Under the pieces are notes generated by a model. It had not been told where the DNA came from. It saw only the letters and a list, made by a program, of their open reading frames with translations, and did no database searches. Positions 7,627 through 14,126 of a stretch of 18,839 bases of DNA are shown here, one piece after another. The stretch's first letter is position 1, and each line of letters begins with the position of its first letter. Origin of the DNA: CF-13 sp036782775 (lineage in GTDB: Bacteria; Chloroflexota; Dormibacteria; CF-121). Location of the stretch: the NCBI GenBank assembly GCA_036782775.1, contig DAIPYJ010000049.1:1-18839 (forward strand), in the 5' to 3' direction. Position numbers and translations under genes: made by a program.

Positions 7627-8412
7627 CTAACGTTTCTCCTTCAACAGTCGGGCTGACAGCCGCAGGTGCTCGGCCACCAGCTGCGGGGTTTTCGGGTCGC
7701 GTCGTTGCAGGGCGGTGATCAGCTTCTCGTGATCCTTCGCATAGGTTCGCCAGGGATACACAGGATGGCGCCGGAGCAGCATGCGCGTTTCGGCCGCAAA
7801 CGTTTCGTGGGCCTTGGTCAATCGGTCGCTCCCCGCCAGGCGCACCAGTTCGTGATGAAAGCGAAGGTCGGCCGCGATCGTCTCCTCGGTCGGGCGCTTC
7901 TGCCGGGCGTCGCGCGTCTGCATCACCGCAAGGGCACGCTTCAGCTCCGACAGATCGACGCTTCTCCCGTTCTCGAGCAGCGTCCGGACCGCCCAGACTT
8001 CGATCGCCTCGCGCGCGACGTAGACGTCCAGACGGTCCTCCAGCGGCTCGGCCTTCACGAAGGCGCCGTGGTGGAGGCGGTATTCCACCAGCCCTTCCTC
8101 GACCAGGTACCGGATCGCCTCGCGAACCGTTCCGCGGCTGATTCCCAGCATCTCGACCAGGCGGGCTTCCCGAAGCTGTTCGCCGGGTGGAATGCGGCCC
8201 TCGACGATCGCCTCGCGGATCATCTTCCGGACCGTCTCGGTCGCGGATCTCCCCTCAAACCGCGGGAGGACCCATCGTCGTTTCTCCCTCTCCCCGCTTG
8301 CCGGGCCCGCCGGCCCACGCGAGCCGCGCGGAACGTGCGATGCGAGCGTTTGAGGCGTTTGGAGAGGGTCGGGGTGAGGGGCCGCCCTTGTGCGAGCAGC
8401 GACCGCAACCAT
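7627..8412 (-). CDS. GntR-family transcriptional regulator, FadR/FCD subfamily
   Basis: 261 residues. The winged-helix DNA-binding domain spans about residues 55-120 (VRKMIREAIVEGRIPPGEQL, then LVEMLGISRGTVREAIRYLVEEGLVE). The all-helical FCD effector domain follows, with FHHELVRLAGSDRL and the C-terminal EHLRLSARLL. FCD regulators are usually local repressors released by a pathway metabolite. It sits between the enzyme genes and the transporter genes and has its own promoter, so it probably controls this cluster. The chosen ATG at 8412 lies 7 nt after a good -10 box, which favours a leaderless transcript. Its first ~45 residues include repeat-derived PHPDPL ... PASGERE. An internal ATG (MIREAIV) would cut into the first DNA-binding helix and is less likely. 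Confidence 0.9.
   Translation of the reverse strand: MVAVAARTRAAPHPDPLQTPQTLASHVPRGSRGPAGPASGEREKRRWVLPRFEGRSATETVRKMIREAIVEGRIPPGEQLREARLVEMLGISRGTVREAIRYLVEEGLVEYRLHHGAFVKAEPLEDRLDVYVAREAIEVWAVRTLLENGRSVDLSELKRALAVMQTRDARQKRPTEETIAADLRFHHELVRLAGSDRLTKAHETFAAETRMLLRRHPVYPWRTYAKDHEKLITALQRRDPKTPQLVAEHLRLSARLLKEKR
8284..8382. repeat. Hairpin repeat interrupted by an insertion, inside the GntR N-terminus
   Basis: The left arm ctccctctccccgcttg (8284-8300) and the right arm ggagagggtcggggtgagggg (8361 onward) match the intact copies. Between them lie 60 bases (8301-8360) where the other copies have three. The net gain of 57 nt keeps the GntR reading frame open. The inserted segment begins with a GC-only inverted repeat (gggcccgccggccc). 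Confidence 0.8.
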
Positions 8413-8418
8413 GGTCGG

Positions 8419-8446
8419 ATTGTAGGACGATTTTTCAGCTAGTCAA
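8419..8446 (-). promoter_or_regulatory. Promoter of the GntR gene, leaderless configuration
   Basis: On the minus strand a -35 TTGACT (8446-8441) and a -10 TACAAT (8424-8419) are separated by 16 bp. Only six bases lie between the -10 and the ATG at 8412, which places transcription start at or next to the A of the start codon. The -35 overlaps the stop codon of the upstream dehydrogenase gene. An inverted repeat gcta-N5-tagc (8438-8450) covers the -35. Confidence 0.7.
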
Positions 8447-9449
8447 TAGCGAACTTTTGTGGACGTACGACGACGCCTTCGGGCATACCACCGGACAACG
8501 CGACGCGCAGCGCGGATGTCGCTTTTCGTACCACCTCGCGCTCAGCTTTTTGACTGAACCATGCGGCGTGTGGGGTCACGATCAGCCGTGGATGCTGCGG
8601 AATGCTGTTTGGACTCGGCGGCTCATCGGGCAGCACATCGAGCGCGGCACCTCCGAGTCGGCCGCTCTCCAGCGCGGCCAGGACGGCATCAACGTCGACC
8701 AGCTGGCCGCGCGCCGTGTTGACGAGGAATGATCCATGTCGCATCTTGGCGATCGCCCCCTGTCCGATGAAATGTTCGCGTTCGGGCGCGAAGGGCAGAT
8801 GCAGGCTCACCGCATCGACCCCGGCCAGTAGCTCTTCGAAGCCGGCGGATGTCACCCCGGCCTCAGCCATCGTCTCGTGCGGAACGAGAGGATCGGTCGC
8901 CCACGTCTCGATGCCGATCGCGAGCGATCGCCTGGCGACGGCCCGACCGATACGACCGAAGCCGACCAATCCAAGCCGAAGCTCGGACAGCGTCCGCAGC
9001 GCACCGGCCGCGTGGTCATCCCAGCGGCCTTCGCGAACGCTCCGATCGAGCGCGACCACCCCGCGGACCAGCGCCAGCAGTAACGCTATGGTGGTGTCGG
9101 CGACTTCGTCGACACAGTAGTCGGGGACGTGGCACACCCAGATGCCCCGCTGTCGCGCGGCCTCGAGGTCGATGTGATCGAAGCCGATGCTGCCGGTCAC
9201 GATCGCGCGAAGCGCTGGCAGCCGTTGCATATCCTCGGCGCTTACCCGCTGCCAGATCAGCAGGCCCGCGACGTCATCGCCGGTCCAGGGTCGAGGCGGC
9301 GCCTCGATCTCGAATTCCGCGCCGCTGAGGTACTCGCGAACGTTGTCCACCGTAAACACGGGCGGCTCGACGATCACCTTGCTCCCACCCCCGATCCGGC
9401 TTCTTCTCCCTCCCCCGCTTGCGGGGGAGGGTTGGGGTGGGGGCATCAT
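8439..9449 (-). CDS. D-isomer-specific 2-hydroxyacid dehydrogenase (CtBP-like)
   Basis: A 336-residue frame from the ATG at 9449, or 312 residues from a GTG at 9377. The substrate domain has FTVDNVREYL and SIGFDHIDLEAARQRG. VPDYCVDEVADTTIALLLAL leads into the Rossmann motif GLVGFGRIGRAV. The active-site triad segments NTARGQLVD (Arg), DVLPDEPP (Glu) and TPHAAW (His) are all present. The enzyme should interconvert a 2-hydroxyacid and a 2-oxoacid with NAD(P)H. The ATG overlaps the upstream ThDP-enzyme stop (ATGA), but codons 3-14 are repeat-derived (PPPQPSPASGGG). The homologous sequence begins at VIVEPPVF, where the GTG has GGGAG upstream, so 9377 may be the native start. Pairing with a ThDP enzyme suggests that both handle a 2-oxoacid. 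Confidence 0.9.
   Translation of the reverse strand: MMPPPQPSPASGGGRRSRIGGGSKVIVEPPVFTVDNVREYLSGAEFEIEAPPRPWTGDDVAGLLIWQRVSAEDMQRLPALRAIVTGSIGFDHIDLEAARQRGIWVCHVPDYCVDEVADTTIALLLALVRGVVALDRSVREGRWDDHAAGALRTLSELRLGLVGFGRIGRAVARRSLAIGIETWATDPLVPHETMAEAGVTSAGFEELLAGVDAVSLHLPFAPEREHFIGQGAIAKMRHGSFLVNTARGQLVDVDAVLAALESGRLGGAALDVLPDEPPSPNSIPQHPRLIVTPHAAWFSQKAEREVVRKATSALRVALSGGMPEGVVVRPQKFAID
9406..9443. repeat. Hairpin repeat at the start of the hydroxyacid dehydrogenase gene
   Basis: Arms ccctccccc (9408-9416) and gggggaggg (9423-9431) surround gcttgc, followed by the tail ttggggtggggg. It lies between the ATGA start overlap and the conserved protein N-terminus. In frame it reads PPPQPSPASGGG. 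Confidence 0.85.
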
Positions 9450-11083
9450 CCCGTAGGCCGAGCCGCCGTTAGCAAGCCGCGAAAAATCACGACCGCCGGT
9501 CCCTCAATCGCCAGCGCCCAGCGAAGATCTGCTTCGAACTGCTTTTCAGTGGTCACCCTGGCGGGGACGCCGCATGCCGCACAGAGCGCCGCGAAGTCCG
9601 GCTGAACCAGGTCGACCGACTGCGTTTCTCCAAAGGCCTCACGCTGATATTCGCGGAGGATGCCGTATCCGCTGTCATCGATCAGCAGCAGCTTGGCGTC
9701 GAGCCGATGCTCTCGGGCGGTCAGCAGCTCTGCGGTGCTGTACAGAAAGCCGCCGTCGCCCACCACGGCTAGGGCAGGCACCTCGCCAAGCGCGGCCTTG
9801 GCTCCGAGCGCGCCCGGCCATGCATAGCCCAGCGTTCCCGAACCAAGCGGATAAAGAAACCGTGATGGAGTCAAGGCCGGGAACTGGGATGCCGCCCAGT
9901 ACCCGAGGATCGTCATGTCCCACGCCGTCACCGCCTCGGGCGGCATGACCCGGCGGATCGTGGCTAACATTCCGCGCTCCAACCCACGACCCTGTTGATC
10001 CAGGCCGGCGGCGATTCGCTCCCGAACCCGCGTCGCGCGGACGCTGCCTGATTCTTCTCGGCCTAGCTCTCTCCCCCTTGCGGGGAGGGTCGGGGTGGTA
10101 ATAACTTCGATAAGTTTCTCGAGCGTGACCTTCGCATCGCCCACCAATCCGAGCACCGGATAGGTCGCGCCCATCTTCAAGGGATCGACGTCGATCTGAA
10201 TCACGCGGCCCTTGAATCGCAGCCCATACTGCGCCGTCGTCTCAGCGCCAAGTTCTGTTCCCACGCAAAGCACGACATCCGCGTTGCCGAGCAATTCTTG
10301 AAACGCCCGATCGTCCGGCGACGACCCGATAGAAAGCGGATGATTCTCCGGAAACGCGCCCTTTCCCATATATGTCATCGCGACCGGAGCGTCGATCAAC
10401 TCGGCCAGTTGTCGCAATTCGCTCCACGCCCTCGATCGCAGCACGCCACCGCCCGCCCAGATCACGGGTCGTTGTGCCTCGCGGAGTAAGTCGGCGGCGT
10501 CCTCGACCAGGTTCAAGTCGGCAGCGATCGCTGCTCCGGGATGAGCCCGGAGGTTTACCGCCCGCGGCACGCTGGCCTCCTGATGCAGCACGTCATAGGG
10601 AACCTCGACGTACGTCGGCCCGGTTGGCGGCGTCAGAGCCATGCTCCAGGCTTCCGCCAACAACTCGGGCAATTGATCAGCTCGGTCAACGGTAGCCGCC
10701 CATTTGACGATTGGCCGGAAGGACGCGATCTGGTCGTTCAACTCGTGGAGGAAGCCACGCCGCCGTCCCAACATGGCGCGCGGGATCTGGCTGGAGACGG
10801 CGACGACCGGGACGTACGACGCGGCGGCTTCCATCAAAGCGGTCAGGGCGTTGAGCGCGCCCGGTCCGGTCGAGAGCAGAAGGGGGGCCACGCGTCCGCT
10901 GACCCGCGCGTAGCCGTCGGCCGCGAACCCAGCGTTCAGCTCGGTGCGAAAGTTGAGCGCCCGAATCCGGCTGGAGCGAAGCCCCTCCCACATCGGCAGC
11001 GCGTGAATCCCTGGAAGGCCGAACACGATCTTGGCGCCAAGCGCGTCGAGGCACTCGATCACAACGTGTCCGCCTGTCCGCAT
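9446..11083 (-). CDS. ThDP-dependent enzyme, acetolactate synthase/2-oxoacid decarboxylase family
   Basis: 545 residues with the three-domain ThDP layout. The PYR domain (about 1-165) has the catalytic glutamate E48 in FRTELNAGFAADGYAR and STGPGALNALTAL. The central domain (about 190-325) has VIWAGGGV and VIQIDVDP. The PP domain (about 370-535) has VVGDGGFLYSTAELL (G442-D443-G444). The usual Asn-Asn pair of the ThDP/Mg motif is Asp-Asp here (D469-D470 in IDDSGYG). The FGLPGIHALPMWEGL opening resembles AruI-type 2-oxoacid decarboxylases as much as acetolactate synthases, so the exact reaction is open. Residues about 329-339 (TTPTLPARGRE) come from a hairpin repeat placed in the central-to-PP linker. 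It starts 14 nt after the small upstream gene and overlaps the dehydrogenase start by 4 nt. Confidence 0.88.
   Translation of the reverse strand: MRTGGHVVIECLDALGAKIVFGLPGIHALPMWEGLRSSRIRALNFRTELNAGFAADGYARVSGRVAPLLLSTGPGALNALTALMEAAASYVPVVAVSSQIPRAMLGRRRGFLHELNDQIASFRPIVKWAATVDRADQLPELLAEAWSMALTPPTGPTYVEVPYDVLHQEASVPRAVNLRAHPGAAIAADLNLVEDAADLLREAQRPVIWAGGGVLRSRAWSELRQLAELIDAPVAMTYMGKGAFPENHPLSIGSSPDDRAFQELLGNADVVLCVGTELGAETTAQYGLRFKGRVIQIDVDPLKMGATYPVLGLVGDAKVTLEKLIEVITTPTLPARGRELGREESGSVRATRVRERIAAGLDQQGRGLERGMLATIRRVMPPEAVTAWDMTILGYWAASQFPALTPSRFLYPLGSGTLGYAWPGALGAKAALGEVPALAVVGDGGFLYSTAELLTAREHRLDAKLLLIDDSGYGILREYQREAFGETQSVDLVQPDFAALCAACGVPARVTTEKQFEADLRWALAIEGPAVVIFRGLLTAARPTG
10068..10097. 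repeat. Shortened hairpin repeat inside the ThDP enzyme gene
   Basis: ctctcccccttgcggggagggtcggggtgg is split here as arm ctcccc (10071-10076), loop, arm ggggag (10082-10087), and tail tcggggtgg. The arms are about two bases shorter than in the other copies. The enzyme frame stays open and reads TTPTLPARGRE. Confidence 0.8.
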
Positions 11084-11097
11084 GCTGGTATCGGCGG

Positions 11098-11415
11098 CTA
11101 GGCCTTCTGTAAGACCTCGGCGAGCTCGTATTCCAGTCTCTGGAAGTGCTCGTACGCCTTCGCCTGCCCACCGGGGTCGCGCATGATCGCCACGTCGTGG
11201 GGCGCCATCGGCATATCCCGATACCCGGACATCTGCGTGGCAAGTCTCTCGAGGTCCGCCGCCACCGTGCGGTGGGCACGAACCAGCGCCGAATAAATGT
11301 CGCGCTCGCGACGGCCTGCCTCGCTGTGCGGATCGACGGCGCGGGTGTGACGTTCGAGGACCTCCGCCCTCGCATGCAGCAGCTCGGCGAGCTTTTCCGG
11401 CAGCACCGCGCCCAT
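11098..11415 (-). CDS. Small helical protein of unknown function
   Basis: 105 residues from the ATG at 11415 (MGAVLPEKLAELL). A GTG at 11454 would give 118 residues. I recognise no named domain. It is mostly charged helix (LAELLHARAEVLERHTRAV, then YSALVRAHRTVAADLERLATQM). A conserved-looking GYRDMPMAPHDVAIM loop follows, then a C-terminal helix ending in LEYELAEVLQKA. There is no signal peptide or membrane segment. It lies 14 nt before the ThDP enzyme gene on the same strand and is divergent from the sulfatase-like gene, so it may head the operon. Alternative GTG start: AATAAT lies 8 nt before it, again a leaderless-like spacing, but no -35 is convincing. Confidence 0.7.
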   Translation of the reverse strand: MGAVLPEKLAELLHARAEVLERHTRAVDPHSEAGRRERDIYSALVRAHRTVAADLERLATQMSGYRDMPMAPHDVAIMRDPGGQAKAYEHFQRLEYELAEVLQKA

Positions 11416-11459
11416 GGCTAGGCCCTCACCGCAGGTCGGCTGCTTTGAAGACACTGGCT

Positions 11460-11465
11460 TACATT
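11460..11465 (+). promoter_or_regulatory. Possible -10 box of the sulfatase-like gene
   Basis: TACATT is followed by six bases and the ATG at 11472, the same geometry as at the GntR gene. No good -35 is visible at 16-18 bp, so this is only suggestive. The region also contains the alternative start of the divergent small gene. Confidence 0.3.
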
Positions 11466-11471
11466 ATTCGA

Positions 11472-12911
11472 ATGCCCGAGCGCCCGAATGTCGTCATGAT
11501 CGTGGCGGACACCTTTCGCCGTGACCACCTGGGGATCAACAATCCGGACATCCGCACTCCGAATCTTGATCGATTCGCATCAAGTGCCGTCATCTTCGAC
11601 GAACACCGCATCTCCTCCTTCCCCACCATGCCTGCACGGGCCGACTTTCTCACCGGCACCTTCTCCTTCACGTTCATGGGCTGGGAGCCGCTGCCGGCGC
11701 AGCTCGACACGCTGCCGGCGATGCTGCATCGCGCTGGGTATCTCACCATGGGCGTTGTCGACACGCCCTTCTTCATCCGCGACGGCTACTCCTACGATCG
11801 CGGCTTCGACGACTTCATCTGGATCCGCGGCCAGGGCGATGACACTCGTCCTGAGGAACGCGCCGACGCTCGAGCGCTCTGGCGCCAGGAAAGCGATCGC
11901 CTGGTCGCCCGAACCATGAGCGCAGCGGACAACTGGCTGGAACGGCATCACGACCGACCGTTCTTTCTCTACGTCGACACCTGGGATCCGCACGAGCCCT
12001 GGGATCCGCCCGACTATTACGTCAAGCTCTATCAGCCCGACTTCCGGGCACCGGCCCTCTATCCCGCCTATGCGAAATGGCGGGAAGCCGGCCTGACCGA
12101 GGACGACGTCAAGACCGCGCACGCCGCCTACTGCGGCAAAGTCACCATGGTCGATCGCTGGATTGGCATGCTGCTGAACAAGCTCGAGGTGCTCGGCATC
12201 GCCGACAACACCATCGTCGTCTTCACCTCCGATCACGGTCACTACTTCGGCGAGCACGAGTACTTTGGCAAGGCCGAGTGGATTCACGATCCCGATGCCG
12301 TTATCTCAGACAACGCCGACGTTCCGCTGTGGTTTTCGAAATCGTGGCTGCTGACCATCGGCTGGTCGCCGCTCTATCAAGAGCTGTATCGCGTGCCATT
12401 TCTGATTCGCGTTCCTGGCATGGGCCACGCTCGAAAGCACGCCTTGACAACCGCGCCCGATATCCCGGCCACGCTTCTGGACCTGGTGGGCGTGGAGCCA
12501 CTCGGCCAGGTTCAGGGCCGCTCGGTGCGGAGGGTTTTGACCGGTGACGTGACCGAGCACCGACCGTTCGTCATCAGTTCCTGGCCGCTCTATTTCGCGA
12601 AGGGCGAGCTGACCAGTGCGGTCGACTCACGCAAGCGCCGCATCGCCAGCCATATGCCGGTCACGGTCTCCAATCGCAAGTGGTCCTTGATCATGGGCGG
12701 CCCGGACGAGCCGCCCGAGCTCTACAACCTCGAAAACGATGTCGCTGAATCGACCAACGTCTGGTCACGACACGAACGCGAAGGCGCGACCCTCTTTCGC
12801 GAAGCGATCGACTCCATGCGGTCGCTTGGAGCATCCGAGAAATTCCTCGAACCGCGCGAGGAATCGCTCAGGCGGTTTGCGACAGGCGCAGCGTCTCGCG
12901 CCCGCGACTGA
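11472..12911 (+). CDS. Sulfatase-family (alkaline phosphatase superfamily) hydrolase with Thr nucleophile
   Basis: 479 residues from the ATG at 11472; a TTG 27 bases earlier is in frame but unnecessary. Superfamily metal and active-site segments are visible: NVVMIVADTFRRDHLG (D13), DTWDPHEPWDPP, and FTSDHGHYFGEHEYFGK. At the nucleophile site, where sulfatases have C/S-x-P-x-R, the sequence is TMPARADFLTG with Thr52. Formylglycine is made from Cys (or Ser), so a classical sulfatase mechanism is unlikely and a phosphoester or phosphonate-type substrate is possible. The C-terminus has the usual PPELYNLENDVAES. There is no signal peptide, so it is probably cytoplasmic. Its 3' end overlaps the convergent MFS gene by 44 nt. 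Confidence 0.85.
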   Translation: MPERPNVVMIVADTFRRDHLGINNPDIRTPNLDRFASSAVIFDEHRISSFPTMPARADFLTGTFSFTFMGWEPLPAQLDTLPAMLHRAGYLTMGVVDTPFFIRDGYSYDRGFDDFIWIRGQGDDTRPEERADARALWRQESDRLVARTMSAADNWLERHHDRPFFLYVDTWDPHEPWDPPDYYVKLYQPDFRAPALYPAYAKWREAGLTEDDVKTAHAAYCGKVTMVDRWIGMLLNKLEVLGIADNTIVVFTSDHGHYFGEHEYFGKAEWIHDPDAVISDNADVPLWFSKSWLLTIGWSPLYQELYRVPFLIRVPGMGHARKHALTTAPDIPATLLDLVGVEPLGQVQGRSVRRVLTGDVTEHRPFVISSWPLYFAKGELTSAVDSRKRRIASHMPVTVSNRKWSLIMGGPDEPPELYNLENDVAESTNVWSRHEREGATLFREAIDSMRSLGASEKFLEPREESLRRFATGAASRARD

Positions 12912-14085
12912 CCACCAGCAGCGCGAGCAGGCACGGCAATGCCGCAGCGATGAACGCGGCTCGGAAGCCGAAGCTCGCCGCCGTCAGCCCCGCGACCAGC
13001 GGCCCCAGCGTATAGCCGACGTCGGCACCGAAGCGAAACGTCGCGACACCTCGCGCGGATTCGTTCTCCGGGAGCACATCCGCGAGGATGGCGGCCGGCG
13101 GAACGCCGGCAAAGCCTGACGCGATGCCAAGCACAGCCAGGAGGAGCGCAAACACGGCGACGTTATCCGACCATCCCACGACTGCCGTCGCTGCAGCGAG
13201 CAGGGCAAACGAGGGGATCAAGACGAAGCGCCGCCCCCTGGTGTCCGCCCACGTCCCGGCCGGGTAGTAGGCGATGAACTCGGCTGCCAGCGCAATCGCA
13301 TACACGACACCGATGCCGAAGGTCGATAGATGCAGGATCTCGTGCCCGAAGAGCGGCACCAGCGTATTGAAGACGGCGCCGAACATCCAGAGATTCGCCA
13401 GCACGGAGATGACCGCCGCGCCAAACCCGGGAATCCTGAACAGCTTTAGGGAATTCCCTCCCCCCGCTTGCGGGGGGGGGGTAGGGGGGGGGGGGTGATC
13501 TCTCATCACCCTCGCCATGACAATCGCGAGCGCGACCGCCACGCCGGCCAGGCAGAAGAGCGGGACGTTCAGACCGAAGCGTCCCGCGACCAGCCCACCG
13601 AGAAACCCGCCGGCAACAACGCCGCTATTGAACGCGCCGTAGAACAGGCTGAGCGCGCGCGCCATGCGCTCCTTGGCGACGCCGCGAATCAGCGCGTTGT
13701 ACATCGCGGCAAAAACGGTGCCACCTCCGGCACCGGCTACGAACCATGTGATCAGCGCCAGCGGAAAGCTCGGACTGATTCCGGTCAGCAACGCGCCCGT
13801 CGCGAGCAGGAGGAGTCCTGCTACCGCGGCGCGCCGGATACCAAGGCGGCGGAGCACCATCCCCGCTGCCAGGTCGGACATCAGTCGAGCCAGGTAATAG
13901 GCCCCGACGAGTAATCCCGCCTGCCCGTAATCAGCGCCGAGCGAGCGCGCGTAGAGGGGCAGGATCGGAATGACGATTCCCGTCCCGAGATTGATGAAGA
14001 GCGCGAGCGCCATCACGGCGGCAACGCTTCGCTCCCGGACGATGGCGCGGAGGGCGCTTCCTCCCTTCCCCTCCGCCGCGCTCAC
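12868..14085 (-). CDS. MFS transporter
   Basis: 405 residues from a GTG at 14085, with about 12 membrane helices in two six-helix halves. The first half starts AVMALALFINLGTGIVIPILP and contains MVLRRLGIRRAAVAG, an MFS motif-A-like loop. The second half starts AAVISVLANLWMFGAVFNTL and contains WADTRGRRFVL, its motif-A equivalent. It is probably a drug- or metabolite-efflux type carrier, substrate unknown. Residues about 197-210 (HPPPPTPPPQAGGG) lie in the central cytoplasmic loop between the halves and come from a hairpin repeat. It starts 41 nt after the phosphodiesterase gene on the same strand, so the two may be co-transcribed. Its 3' end overlaps the convergent sulfatase-like gene. Confidence 0.9.
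   Translation of the reverse strand: MSAAEGKGGSALRAIVRERSVAAVMALALFINLGTGIVIPILPLYARSLGADYGQAGLLVGAYYLARLMSDLAAGMVLRRLGIRRAAVAGLLLLATGALLTGISPSFPLALITWFVAGAGGGTVFAAMYNALIRGVAKERMARALSLFYGAFNSGVVAGGFLGGLVAGRFGLNVPLFCLAGVAVALAIVMARVMRDHPPPPTPPPQAGGGNSLKLFRIPGFGAAVISVLANLWMFGAVFNTLVPLFGHEILHLSTFGIGVVYAIALAAEFIAYYPAGTWADTRGRRFVLIPSFALLAAATAVVGWSDNVAVFALLLAVLGIASGFAGVPPAAILADVLPENESARGVATFRFGADVGYTLGPLVAGLTAASFGFRAAFIAAALPCLLALLVVSRGRETLRLSQTA
13455..13497. repeat. Degenerate hairpin repeat in the MFS central loop
   Basis: The left arm tccctccccccc and loop gcttgc are intact, but the right arm and tail have become runs of 10 and 13 G around gta. The MFS frame remains open. The homopolymers could be real decay or sequencing/assembly error. 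Confidence 0.7.
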
Positions 14086-14126
14086 CAGCGCAGCTTAGCC
14101 AACGAATCTGGCCGTTTCAGTCGTAA

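Noticed and set aside
560..10097. Hairpin repeats as rho-independent terminators
   Set aside because: No T-run follows the stems in the direction of transcription (minus strand), and several copies lie within open reading frames of a continuing operon.
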